From contig CM073592.1 of the NCBI GenBank assembly GCA_037074705.1, positions 53,242,129-53,306,128 on the forward strand: DNA of 64,000 nucleotides. Reading direction: 5' to 3'. The stretch is from Zhengitettix transpicula. Lineage: Eukaryota; Arthropoda; Insecta; Orthoptera; Tetrigidae. The notes under the pieces are model-generated. The model saw nothing but the letters and a program-made list of their open reading frames with translations, was not told where the DNA came from and did no database searches. The position numbers and the translations under genes are program-made. Position 1 is the first letter of the stretch; the number at the start of each line of letters is the position of its first letter. Below, piece by piece: positions 49,178 through 61,129 of this stretch.

Positions 49178-49639
49178 ATATATATATATATATTGCGTCA
49201 GATTTCTATAGATATCCTTAAATTTCAGATTTCTCTGGATTGCATATTTCTTTAGATTTTTATGTTAACATTCTTCTTGTAAATTTAATTCATTATTTTG
49301 TAACATGTTGTTTTCATTTTATTCTGTTATAATTGCGAATTATTGTAACTATTAGAGGCCCGATAAGCTGCCCTGAAGAATAAAAAATTTCAGTAAAATC
49401 TGTGACAGTTATGTAAAAGTTTACGTACAGAATCCAAACTAAATAGAAGTTGTATTAAATGTTTTATATGTAAAAGTTAATAGTTTAAATTAGTTTATAA
49501 ATCATTAATTAATTACATTAATTGGCCACTTCGTGATGGCTTTGATAATTTTTTTAAGTTAATTTATCACGTTATGAGGTGCCGCAAAGTGGTAGCAGTG
49601 TTAGTCTAACATGACAGTTTTTGGCATCATTTTTTTAAA

Positions 49640-49642
<3 letters not shown>
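49178..49642. other. TA run then AT-rich non-coding stretch
   Basis: The first 17 bases continue the TA microsatellite. The rest shows nothing recognisable. Confidence 0.5.

Positions 49643-49671
<29 letters not shown>
49643..49671. repeat. TA microsatellite
   Basis: Uninterrupted alternating TA of about 29 bases. Confidence 0.9.
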
Positions 49672-49674
<3 letters not shown>

Positions 49675-49772
49675 AAACGTTTGTGGTAATCTTTAACTTC
49701 AAACAGAAGACGTGGATGGGACAGAGAAAAGAACGATTTTGAGAAGGCTGTAATTTTGTTATTTATTTTTTA

Positions 49773-49864
49773 TTTTTTTAGGTAACAGGCTACATGAGGG
49801 TAATCCACTTTGTGGTAACTCCCCTTTAATTGCATAAGAAGGGATTTGAAAGGTGGGATGCGAA
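49773..49864 (-). mobile_element. Family R element, copy R4, short truncated copy
   Basis: Only the terminal approximately 90 bp of the family is present: T-run, ggtaacaggctacatgaggg, taatccac, gtaactccc, gggatttgaaaggtgggatg. In minus reading this is the 3' end with its A tail. Retaining the 3' end only is what 5'-truncated LINE or SINE insertions look like. Confidence 0.75.
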
Positions 49865-50990
49865 TATGCCATCAACTTTTCCCAATACATAAATTAAAAG
49901 CGTATGCGAGATGCTGAGGTGACCACCGCTTCATTGCTACTTAATGCTAGACTAGGGTTCAGAGAAGCACTCCTTGTATTTAGACATAGAACGAACACAA
50001 GAATTAATTAAAAAATTCATAAATACATCATTCATATCAAAGAAACGATTATTGCCTTGTTATAATATTAATTATTAATGTTAGTCGCAAAAAATTCTTC
50101 TATTTAAAAATGTGATGTTCCACATTGGAATTCATTATAACATGTTGTTAAACATTAAGACAAAGGCTTTTGAGTTTGTGACCTTACTTTTACTTTGCGT
50201 AGTTCTTACGTCTCTTGCGTTTTCTGAATCACCTGACTAAAGCAACAAGGATTGCAGAAATGTTATGTGGTATTTAATTTAGCATTTATTTTGTCTGTTG
50301 TTGGCTATTAATTTATCTAATTAGTACAAAACTATAGTAAAGAAATGTAATGAGAAATAGATGCAGGATGTATTCAAGAAAAAATTAATTATTTGCTATT
50401 TATATTAACGACAGATTATAAATTTTTATTACTTCAAATAGTAATAGTCATAATGATCGTTGAATATTTTCAGATGGATGAATTATAAGCTTTTTACATC
50501 ATAGTAATGGTATACCTGAGTTTTTTAAATACATTGTATGTGCAAAAATAAGGATATTGAATTTATTGATATTATATATCTAGGGTTTTTTTCTTTTTAA
50601 ATAATTCATTAAAGATTAATTCTATGTAATTTTACTTCAAAACATACGAAAAATAATGACTTATAATTATTCTTAACGTAGAAATCCAAAGTTTTATTCC
50701 GTAACCAATAACATAAATGTTAAAACAGAAAACAATTCTAAAAATTTTTGGGTATAAATACTGGAAAACAGTATCTGTAAATCCGCAGATGTTAAAATAT
50801 TCGTTCATATATGATTCATATCTGGCAAACGTTATTCATATTTTATATCATTCTTTTCCATTTAAATAATAATTCAAATGTTGCGTGAAAATAAAAGTTA
50901 TTTATAAATTAACAGCATACTTGAAAATGAATTAAATTAAATATCCTGTCACCTTACGTTCAATAGCGATTCAATTGACGTAAGAGCTGT
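49865..50990. other. AT-rich non-coding stretch
   Basis: Nothing recognisable is seen. Confidence 0.5.
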
Positions 50991-50994
50991 AACT

Positions 50995-51310
50995 AAAGTT
51001 TTCGTGTCCGGAGATCTGCGAATTTCCTCCCGGGGAATGGGTGCAACATAAATCCTCATTTCCCTCCCATTTGCTCTCCTAATGTTACCTTCTTCCCTAA
51101 TTTCTTCCCAACCCGTTTGCCTTTTTTGTCTCCCATCGTAGTCTCTCTCTCTCTCTATCTCTCTTTCTCCGTCTTTCTCTCATCCTCTCCTGTTCCAGAC
51201 TCACTATATCCTCTTCCGTAATTTAATTAGCACTGCGCTACTTTTCGCCAGCTCTCTCTCTACAGCACGGCGCTTTGTCACCAAACATTCATCAGTTTTA
51301 CAACATCCCG
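50995..51310 (+). repeat. Pyrimidine-rich segment with CT microsatellite
   Basis: The plus strand is strongly pyrimidine-biased with a ctctctctctctatctctct core near 51140-51180. It could form triplex-type or GAGA-factor-bound DNA in an insect, but only the composition is observed. Confidence 0.6.
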
Positions 51311-54300
51311 TTTCTGAGTTCTGTTGTGTATCATCAAAGGCCTGGCGTTTCAGATTTTATCCACGTTTGCCTCTGCTTTAAAACAAGTACCCCTTTTTGC
51401 ACTTTGAAATAAATCATGCAAACGAGACCTTATATTTACTTATTAGGGAAAGTTGTACGCTTTCGTTAAATTAAAATGGCCGTATTTCGTTTAACACATC
51501 CGCCAATGTCTCAAGCTCTTCAATTAACAATATATATAATATTTGACGAAGAAAACTAAACAAAAAGTCACTTAAAAGATATATTTCTGTGACTTAAATA
51601 TAAAAAAAATTGTTCTGATGTCTTTCCTTAATTACGTGTACTTGACTATTCCTGAAAATTACCAGGAAGTGAATATAGTTTGACATTTTACCTGGAACGA
51701 CATTAGTAAAAGAGACTGCGTTCGTGATATTTATATGAAATCAAAGTATCTAAACTTAAAATAAAATATTATTATGATTTTTTCTACATTTATTCAATGT
51801 TTTATTTGTGCATTATAATCCGCATGAAATTAACAACTATCGTAAGTGTTTTGCGATGGATGCACGTGCGCCGTGGCCTGATCAAAGAATTTGCTGATGT
51901 ACAGCAGTTCGATGTTCTCGGGCTACAACTTAAAAAATGGACTTCGCTCAGAGTGAGGATGACTGATGAACGTCACACTCTGAACCTTTTGAATCTTAGA
52001 GCTTCTGCCTCTCTACCGTGCTAGTTTCAATTCGGTCTCATCTGAGGACTGGCTGGGGAATGGTAAACCTGGCTTTCTATTTCTTGTATCCTCAACCTCT
52101 ATAATAAATCTTCTTTCTAAGAAACTTTGAGTCTGAATGAATTACCCCAATTCACCGTTCCGCCTATTCTGGGAGCATCATGCAACCTTGACGCAAAAAC
52201 CTCCCTTGACCAAACTTTCCTATAAATTTTTACATTTTTTTCCTATTTCCGGTAATAGCTCGTACCAAGTCGATTTGTGGTTTCCATCACGACGAGCGTA
52301 AATATTACAGTAGTTACATATTGTATTTTAAAAATCAATCAAGCAGCTGCGTTAATACCTGCATAAAATACCAAGTAGATTATGGTAAACCAGTTGTGGC
52401 AAGATATAACTTGCCAACTGAATGTAGCCTCGTAAAATTTATGACTAAAGAATTCCTGTATATATAGTCCACCATTCTCGAAGGAATATATGATGCCACA
52501 GTGAAAATTTATTGTATTTAATGTTTAAATTTAGGAACTATCATATCACAAACATCCAATTGCATTTAAATAAACCACCAAAAAAACGTTTCCTGACAGA
52601 ACGTCCCATTTTTTTGTTGACTTACTTCATACATTTAGGTATCAGTTGCCAACATCATCACTTCTAATCGAAGTACAGATCCAAGCTACTAATTTTTCCT
52701 GTCTGTAAAAAAAACAGCGTGTTCCCCTCTTCGGCCGTATAATGTTCGTAAAAGAACCATTCGTAGGCACGAAACACAGATCGTAAAATTTTGTGATATG
52801 GGTAGCCGCTCACTGGCGTTGGTAATTGCCAGACGACGGTAAAGGTGTCGTGAAAAAAACGTGAAACAGCTTAAATATTCAAACCGCTGACTATTTATGA
52901 ATTTTTTATCGCTGCACTAAATGTTTTCATCAATAATTCCGTTTTACTGATCTGAGCTATCGATTTCTAAGCATGTTTCCATTTTACGCTCATCTCCTCG
53001 CATGGATTTTCTCAAATATTTCTGAAAGATTAAATACTAGTTAAAAATTATATTAAAATTATGGCATACATATTACTCGCCATCTTTATAAAATTTATAA
53101 TACCCTAAATAATGTTATATTTACCTAAAACATGAAAATTAGTATTTAGATATTGGAATGTCTGACAATATATGATAATAATTACATCCTAAGCCATTCC
53201 ACTCTTCATAGTGTAGCAATACTAGCGAACCCTCTGCACTACTCACTAGGAACATAATAACGTATTAATTTTAACCTAATAAAACTAATCAAAAGCGATG
53301 AAAATAATTATCTTTTCGATTAAGGTCTTGTGAATTAGTTTATTGTATTTATTGTCTTTTCAAGTGTAAAGTATTATTGTTAGCACGGATAACGTAAAAA
53401 AATGTATAAAAGCTGTTGAGTGTCAGTCTATAACCTACAAAAGGTGTAATATAACTAAATTCAATTGGGAGGTCTCGTAGAACCTAGAGAAAAATCATGT
53501 GACCGAAGCTAGCGCCTCTGGAGGAAATTTGGTACATGATTTACTTTACATTTGGCCGTTTTTGTATAATTATGAACATTTTTCTTTCAATTACATTATT
53601 TTTTCATTTTACTTTATTCATTTAATATAATTAAACTATTCCAAATTCAAAATTTTTAATTAGTTTTTTAAATCCTTTTTCAAGAACTTTCTGAGATTTA
53701 TTTTGCGCCACATTACTTAATTTGTAATCTTTGCATGGTAATTTTAAATAGTAATTAAATGAATGACCGTGCCTTTAGACTAATTTCACTCCTAAAATAA
53801 TGTAACTCGCATCAGGCAGTAATTCTCGTAGTCAGTTTTGAAGCTGTGTTCCCATGATCAGTGCATATAGAGTTAGCTATAATGTTAAACTACCGCAGTC
53901 AATCAGATATAAGATAGTGAAAAGTGGCGTTTTGAATAATAGGATTCATAAATGCGGAATGAATTTCATTACTCTTATACAACTAAAATAGTCTCATTCA
54001 ATATGTCTACAAAAAATTAATTGTTACAATTTTTCGAATTAATATTAAAATCATATGTATATCGTTCACAATCTATAGTTTATTATTAGTTATTGGTTAA
54101 TATTGCTATATTATGCTCATAAATGTTTCATATAACATCATAATGTAAATTCGGCTTATTTACGGAGCTTACTACCTTGTAAATATTTTTTTAAATCATT
54201 TTCAAATTTAAAAATTGGTTCACATACTAGTGAAGGAAAACTATTATTTCTATGAAAGGGACTTGTGTTGTAGCACTGACATACAATATTAATTGGAAAT

Positions 54301-55000
54301 ATTTTTGATACTATTTGCTAACTCGAAATGGTTTGTATTGTAACTTAAACCGACAAAAGGAGTTTTATTCTGAATATTTATAAAAAGGTTAACTTAAACT
54401 ATTTGAACTATTAAGTAGCAAATCATCAAACACATCGAAGTTGAACATATGTAACAGTATGTAATTTAGCCATTAATTAAATTATTTGAAATAATTAATA
54501 GTGTTCCGGTAAGACATATTTGATTACAGGACAGAATAAAGGTATTATTACGCCTGAATATTTTCACGCCCGACGAGACATTTGTAGTCTATCGTGTATT
54601 TTTCCTTTTAAGATGTTGCATCAAATGTAACTGGCAATTCGAGGAACTGTTATTTTAAAATTTGGACCCAATAAAAAATATGAACCCATTTTGTACATAT
54701 CAGATTTTCATATACGTAGAAAGTCTACATTTTACCATATTTTTTCATTTGTTTTCGGTTCAAATAATTACTGGCACCCATGCAATTATAAATAATTCTT
54801 AAGTGAAATTTCAGTCGTATAATAAGCAATACAAGTATTTATTGTAAACAGCCTCAGGGATTTAATTGAATCTCTCAATATGTTTTATTATTATTTTGGG
54901 TGGCCGCAAAATTTATAAATTGAAATGTGACAAATTATTGCCACACTACAGAGCTAAGGAAGAAATAAATCTAAATTGTCGGAGATGATCTGAAATTACA
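51311..55000. other. AT-rich non-coding stretch
   Basis: A moderately GC-richer part lies near 51840-52210 with an unrecognised 75-codon frame. Otherwise nothing is seen. Confidence 0.45.
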
Positions 55001-55004
55001 GACG

Positions 55005-55260
55005 CTTTGGATGTGGGTCCTGGCTCTTGGAAGCGAAATACTGGCTATAAAGTCGGGTAGCATGTGTCCTGGGCGATCCGACTTTATCCCCGGCCTGACA
55101 CGGAGCTCCGGGACGCCGAGGAGTCGAGCCAGTGCTCCGACATCACCTGGATTACGCGTCTGGAGATTGGACAGCGGCGCCCACCTGCATCACACCCGTC
55201 TTATCCCGGATAAAGAACTCAGCTCCCACGGAAACTATTCTTATTTCACCTCGGCCTGAA
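55005..55260. other. GC-rich island with short hairpin
   Basis: The most GC-rich block in its neighbourhood. An inverted pair ataaagtcgg..ccgactttat (about 55048-55088, loop about 21 nt) is perfect. Overlapping frames (55011-55259, 55132-55332) are proline-, arginine- and serine-rich and unrecognised. Confidence 0.3.
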
Positions 55261-55588
55261 CTGCATGTACGTCATGGGCAATACCTAGGATTTAGAAAGA
55301 AACGGTTAGACGTCAAATTCCTGTTCATTTGAACCACAGGGTACTTTGGTAGATACGTTTCCATGGCAAATAAAATTTTTATTTCCTAACTCAGATGTTC
55401 CACTTATTTTCACCAAACGGCAACATTTAAACAAAAAAATAGGAATAAAACTTTACCGTGTTTTTAATCGGGTTAAATTATTATTATTATTAATATTATA
55501 AATATTTTTACCTTCTGTGTTAAAATATATCCAAAATGTTTCCTTTCAATAGGTTTGTTATTTAATATAATATGACAATACTCTTTTA
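55261..55588. other. AT-rich non-coding stretch
   Basis: Nothing recognisable is seen. Confidence 0.4.
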
Positions 55589-55948
55589 ATAAATAAGTAA
55601 GAAATACAGGCAATATGCCAAAAAAAAATATTGAATAATCGAACAAAAAGTTTGTTTGAATTCAACGTTTCGTCCACAAACTTGGGACTTCTTCAGTTAA
55701 TCAGTTAAACTACATTTTTTCGGCTACAACAGTCATTGAACGCAGTCCATTGCTCTAAATAAATTTTCTTCTAATTTAGAATATATACATATATGTGTGT
55801 GTGTGTGTACATACATTAAAAACTGTATTTTACTTGATCAACTGAAGATGTCACCAAATTGAGGACGAAACGTTTTATTCAATCAATTTTTGTTTTAATC
55901 AATTAATTAATTTTTTGATATATTGGCTGTATTTCTTATTTATTTATG
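55589..55948. mobile_element. Foldback/MITE-like element 2 with about 110 bp inverted arms
   Basis: The left arm (55589-55702) and right arm (about 55833-55948) are inverted copies. Outer words are aataagtaagaaatacagg and its counterpart gtatttcttatttatt. Inner words are caacgtttcgtcc..cttcttcagt and ctgaagatg..gaggacgaaacg. The centre has a TG microsatellite (55795-55808). No transposase frame is present. The inner ends of both arms carry a hammerhead-core-like string, discussed in the findings. Confidence 0.72.
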
Positions 55949-57490
55949 AGTTTTTCATAGAAACAATTATGTTTCTTCATTTTAATGTGCTCAAAACTTG
56001 AAGACGATTATAGAAAAAAGTTCATATTACAAATATTGGATGTTGGTTGCATTATAAAATCAATAACTAATGACTAATTCATAAGTATCATACGCCTCGT
56101 ATCTAAGGAACATATTTTTTCTATATTCGAAACAAAGTAACCTACATTCCCACTTAGGCAATATAAAGTTTCATACCGTAATTGGCAATAAATTGCACTT
56201 CGATATCAAAAATAAATAATGCTTAAGTGTATCATGAATTCGTTTTTAAGGTCATTATAGTTATTAATCAGTTAATGATAACGATTACTAGCATACATCA
56301 GTATCCAGTTTTCAGATTTAATTGTTTGCTCGTTCAGTTCAGTTTTGATAAACAGTATGTATTATCAGTGCTTAAAATAAATTTTAATATATCAGCGAAA
56401 TTACTAAAATCGGTGGTTAATTAAAAGATACCCCTTTGCATGCGTTACAATCATATTTAAGTGTTTGCAAATCGAATACATTGACGCATTATGTCAAGAG
56501 CGACCAAAATTTATGTGTATCCAAATATATTACCATGATTTAAACGGAATTTGTTGTGCATTTAGTTGGCTCATCGACTCAAAGGAACTTTTAAAACATT
56601 GTAAAGATATATTTTCAATTCAAAGCAATTAATTAATACAATAAATTAATGTTAGAGTACTGCATACAATAAATTTAATATATAAAACTGTATTTAACGA
56701 TCAAACATAACATTTTAAGTATTAAAGAACTTTACTTTCGTTCAGAATTCTCCAAATTTCATGTGAACGAATAAACCATCCATTTCACTGCTCGGTTCGC
56801 CATATGATGTAAGTTAAGTATTATTCTCATTTTCAGCTAATTATTAACTGTGTGACTGGGCTCTTCAGTCACTTTGCCACGGGGATTCTTCCTTTTAATG
56901 CTCCAGCCCGTTTACGATAAGTCATAAGCGTTTTGTTACAGCGAAGGGATTCCACCATCTCAATTTCGGAATCAATTCTCTCACATTTCGGGGAAAATAA
57001 ACGAAAATCCTGGTCCGGTTGATTGGCAATTTTGCACATCGCCGATCGCCAATGCGCTTTTCACGATTGCCTTCGGGAGAGTCGCAATGTTTGCGAATTG
57101 CGTCATGTCACCCTACCAGGCTGTGTTTACTTTGCTTTCAAGAATTCATTTTAGGGCCAAAACCTCGTTGATGCCAGTATCGGAAAATACACACACATTT
57201 GGAGAGAACGCTTGATATTCACAATCTGCGTGAGTGTTCAATTGAGAAAAATATCAGAGGGAATAAAAATCTTCTCGCATATTAAGTTTGAAAGCTTAAA
57301 TACAAACTCAATTTTTTTTTCTGTTGTGAATTAATGAAACTTTGGCGTCATAAAATTGATGATCCCACTTTACTATACGATTAACATCCATTTACATTGC
57401 TTCTAAATCATTACTAGGAATATATCTATGGTGACAATTATATTTATCTGGAAAACCATCAGCCTATTAGTCAAAAATTAATTATTAAAA
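55949..57490. other. AT-rich stretch with GC-richer block 56860-57130
   Basis: The block near 56860-57130 has balanced composition and includes an inverted word pair gattggcaat..cgccaatgcg. It is a possible conserved non-coding element. The rest is AT-rich without features. Confidence 0.35.
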
Positions 57491-57495
57491 ATTTT

Positions 57496-57550
57496 AAAAC
57501 AGACACAACGTTGTCCGAGAAAATTAGATACGAAACGTCGTGTCTGTTTT
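57496..57550. repeat. Hairpin with 17 bp arms and GAAACGT motif
   Basis: Arms aaaacagacacaacgtt (57496-57512) and aacgtcgtgtctgtttt (57534-57550) pair with one mismatch around a 21-base loop. The right arm carries cgaaacgtcg, the same motif found in the arms of the foldback elements, so this may be a miniature relative. Confidence 0.7.
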
Positions 57551-58460
57551 ATTATAATGTCTTAAAGTTTTCATAATAGATATTTTTGATGCTTGATATG
57601 ATTTCGTTTTTCAAAGGATGAATTAAACTATTTACTCGAATTTGTGACAGCTCTAAATGAAATTATAAAGGAAAAAAATGATTAAAAAAGCCTTTAAATT
57701 TTAGGTATCTCCGCGTGATACAATTTTTTTAAAAAATTAGTATATAAACCCGCAGTTTCTCAAAAACAACTTTGTTGTCTGGAGTACAGGGGTAAAGGAG
57801 ATGACGTTTGCAAAGTGGGGAAACGTCGGATAATTTGTAGTAATTAATTTGACAAAAAAATTTCAATTTCAATTATATCAATTTGTTAATAAATTCATAT
57901 TAGTATATAATTTAACGCTTTTATAATAATATAGATTGAAAAAATATTTTAGATGTTTACCAGACTATGGATTTTTCTGAAATATTTGAAGAGGTTCTTT
58001 ACAATTTATTTCGTATTATTTATACTGATATGTGACCTTTAAATTGAGTGCCTATTTATCAATTCAGTTCTTAAACCAATTAAATCGTAATTGCTATTAA
58101 GTCATTAATCAATTAGAAATACTAGCCCTGAAATCGGAAAAATATAACAATGAGAACTGTGGTTGACCATTAACGTCCGGACACAAAGCACAGGCCTTAT
58201 TCCTCCGGGGATTCCATTATGTGCCAAGTTAAATGGTTGTTTGGGTGTCAATATAATTCTTAACTTACGAAAATCTGCAATCTGCATAATGAATAAATTC
58301 AAACGCTAAGTTTTTTTAAATTCGGTCGACTGCTGGTTTTCATTATCTGGGTGTCCGGCGTTACCCGAGATGTCATTTATCTATAACTCCCTATTTTTTT
58401 CACTCCATCTACATTCACATATATTTTTACAACAACATATATTTATATTCCTTCTGTTTA
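57551..58460. other. AT-rich non-coding stretch
   Basis: Nothing recognisable is seen. Confidence 0.45.
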
Positions 58461-58662
58461 AAAATGGTACAACACTTGCCTCCGTCCATTCATAATCTTA
58501 GGATTTCCACAAGAAATTTTATCTGGTGTAACCGCTTTTACATTTCCTTTCTACAATCTTATAAAAACCTAACTCCGATTTTACTCCGAAAACTTTGGCA
58601 AACACGTTTTATCTTATCTTTTAAAAACCACAAAGTTATTCAGTCCCTTATAACGTATTTAT

Positions 58663-59140
58663 AAAAGTCTGGGTCATAAATTTGTTTCTTACCAGAGAAG
58701 ATTGATTAAACGATTATATCGAGCTAATCTTTCATCGGTAGTGTTCCGTATCATACCGGAACCTTGGCTCTCGAACCGAGAGTTGGCACTGGTGGAGGAA
58801 GGGACTGAAGAAACTGCCCCGTTTGGTATAAAAACAAAGACCTATATACTGTGGCGGAACGGATTTTTTTCTATTTTTGTTTTCTGACACCAAATTGTAC
58901 AGTATATTCATCAACAAGATTGAGGAAAACTGTTTTATAAAAAGAACTGCATCTACGATCTCGACGAGCCAAGCTGATAAGAAAGACGACAGTAATCCTG
59001 AACATAAGACAAGTACGAATCCACCCAAGAAAACAAAACAAAACATTCAGGATCATAAATATAAGGCTCTTAGTCATTCATTAGGTCCGCTAAAAATATT
59101 ATATGAAGAAGAAACCAGTGCTCCACCTATCCCTTTGGAA
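58663..59140 (+). pseudogene. Unrecognised coding-like block with one frame change
   Basis: From about 58663 one plus frame runs about 65 codons without a stop, with protein-like composition (for example SYQRRLIKRLYRANLSSV, IIPEPWLSNRELALVEEG, GIKTKTYILWRNGFF). It ends at a stop near 58887 just after a T-run. A second frame opens at the same place and continues about 85 codons (SDTKLYSIFINKIEENC, KKDDSNPEHKTSTNPPKK, SLGPLKILYEEETSAPPI) up to the TA microsatellite. A one-base slip in the T-run would join them, so this could be a decayed exon or a processed pseudogene. An upstream frame 58464-58664 is more AT-biased and may not belong. I do not recognise the protein. Confidence 0.3.
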
Positions 59141-59143
59141 CAG

Positions 59144-59144
<1 letters not shown>

Positions 59145-59182
<38 letters not shown>
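59145..59182. repeat. TA microsatellite
   Basis: About 38 bases of alternating TA. It marks the start of GAGATTGG-family copy 4, as TG or TA runs do at the other copies. Confidence 0.9.
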
Positions 59183-59185
<3 letters not shown>

Positions 59186-60602
59186 TTAAATATATTTGTT
59201 TGTGTGTATGTTCTTTATAAAAATCTACACCGGTGGAGCAAATTTTACCAAATTTTGTTCACGTGTTCTTTGCGACCATTAAACAAACACGTCTACCAAC
59301 CCAAGGAGCGGAGGTGGATGGGAGTGGAAATATTCAAACATGTTATAATAGCCGATATTTGAGTTTGATAAATATTTTTGGGGTTCAAAAGTATTGATAG
59401 TGTTTCTGTCGATGTTATCTGACTATGATTTCAGCCCCGTACATCATGAGAACGGAGCACCCTTGGGCTTGGGGGTGGACGCGTGTATTGCTAATACAAT
59501 CGAGATTGGAGTCAAATACAGTTTTATGTATGTAGCTGAGTTTAATAATGACATTCAATTGGCCATTTAACCCACAGGGGCGGTGCTACACGGGGGTAGA
59601 ATTTTTCTAATATGTTTAAAACCAATTATTTGCGTGGAATAAATAATTGGTGAGGTCAATGACGTTTATAATATATCTACCGATGTTTTTTGGAAAATTT
59701 CAGCCCCTTTCGTCATGAGAGCTAAGCACACATAGGAAATATTCAAACATGGTAAAACAGCCTATTTTTGACGCAGATAAATATTTTTAGAGATCAAAGA
59801 GATGGATAGTGTTTCAATCGATGTTATCTAAATATAATTTCAACCTCTTACAACATGGGAAAAGTGCACCTTTAGGGTTGGGGGTGGACGGACTTTACAA
59901 ATAAATAACGCGAATAAAACCGAGATTACAGTCAAATCAAGAGTTTTGGATGTTTCTGAGTTTAAGTATGATATTCAATTGGCCATCTAACACCTGGATG
60001 GACGAGGTTGGAAAGTTTCAAATATGTAAAATGGTCGGTATTTGCGTGGAATAAAATTTTTTTGGGGTTAATTAGATTTATAGTATTTATATCCATGTTA
60101 TGTGCGTAAAATATTAACCCCTAGTGGTATTAGGAGGGAGCATGCTTAGGGGAGGGTGGCTGGGTTACAAGTAAATAATGCCAAATCAACCGAGATTCGA
60201 GTCAAATCGAAGTTAATGGACGTCGCTGAGTTCATTTATGACAATCGGGGCAACGCGCGGGGGTAGGCTGTGTTGGTAAGGATTGGGTGGAGGTAGGCAA
60301 AGGGTATAAATTTTAAAATAAGTTAACAGGCCGTATTTTACGTCGAATAAATATATTTGGGGAACAATAAGATTATTAAAATTTCTCTATATGGTCTCCA
60401 TGTATAATTTCAACCCCTTTCGGGATTGGGAAGGGAGCTGCCCTTAGGGTTGGGAGTGGAGCACCATTACATAAAAATAACGCAAAAAACAATCGATATT
60501 GGAGTCAAATCCAGGGTTATGGATGTAATTGAGTTCAATCATTACATTTGAAAACCGTTTAGCTCCACTAAGGAGGTGTTGATGGACATGAAAAATTTTT
60601 TG
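59183..60602 (+). repeat. GAGATTGG-family array, copy 4
   Basis: Begins with tgtttgtgtgtatgttcttt and ggtggagcaaattttaccaa, matching copy 3 near 27350-27400. At least four diverged units follow, marked by gagattggagtcaaatac (about 59500), gagattacagtcaaatc (about 59922), gagattcgagtcaaatcg (about 60191) and atattggagtcaaatcca (about 60498). Spacing is uneven at about 420, 270 and 305 bp. Each unit also has a gctgagttta-type box, a ggggtgg-type G-rich box and a gtggaataaat/gcgaataaat box. It is interrupted by R2 at 60615. No protein is encoded. Confidence 0.7.
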
Positions 60603-60614
60603 GACGCGAATATT
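60603..60614. repeat. Target-site duplication, left of R2
   Basis: gacgcgaatatt here is repeated exactly at 61118-61129 on the other side of R2. Confidence 0.9.
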
Positions 60615-61117
60615 TTTTTTAGGGAAACAGGCTACACGAGGGTAATCCACATGGTAGCAACTCCCCTTAAATAGCATAGGAAGGGATCTGAAAGGGGGGA
60701 TACGGAAGGGTAGAGGAAGGTAGCCAAGGCATAACTAGGGCCCCCGGGCTACAGTTTAAGGATCCTACCCGGCATTCGCCTAAAAGTAATGCAGGGAAAA
60801 CCCTAGAAAAACCTGTATCAGGTAGCTCCGAAATTGGGTACTTGCTCCACGCCCTTCCGATAGCGGGAAAAGAGTTTGCTGTGGGGACGCAGCATTCCCT
60901 TCTCCGTACCTCGACCAGTTTAGGAGGCAGCTGGCCGACTGTTCCAATGGGAACAGAGAACAACTCTTACCGAATACCCAAGGTCTGTGACCCCGGAACA
61001 TACACCTCTCAAAACAGGCCGAGGTGCCTCGGCATGTGGGAACCTTAGTTCAAAAACGGAGAGAAGAAAAGGCATCCCCAAAAGTAGCCCCTTCGTGTCT
61101 CTCCTTCAAGGTTCCCG
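60615..61117 (-). mobile_element. Family R element, copy R2, complete with TSD
   Basis: This 503 bp element is flanked by an exact 12 bp duplication. It begins on plus with a T-run (A tail in minus reading) and agggaaacaggctacacgag, and ends ctccttcaaggttcc. A 12 bp TSD, an A tail and variable 5' ends across copies fit target-primed reverse transcription, so it is a SINE or the 3' end of a LINE. No RT motif and no clear pol III A/B box are visible. It is inserted in the GAGATTGG array, so R is the younger family. A minus frame (60667-60963, 98 codons) and a plus frame (60842-61048) are shared with R1 or R3. Confidence 0.88.
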
Positions 61118-61129
61118 ACGCGAATATTA
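61118..61129. repeat. Target-site duplication, right of R2
   Basis: Exact repeat of 60603-60614 (gacgcgaatatt). Confidence 0.9.

Noticed and set aside
55666..55696. Calling an active hammerhead ribozyme
   Set aside because: Core-like order is present but an extra base follows CTGAAGA and neither a closed stem III nor a cleavage triplet was found; kept only as a finding to test.
59145..59362. Tail of a 161-codon plus frame through (IY)n
   Set aside because: From 59145 onward it translates the TA microsatellite and the GAGATTGG repeat; only the part before 59140 is treated as possibly coding.
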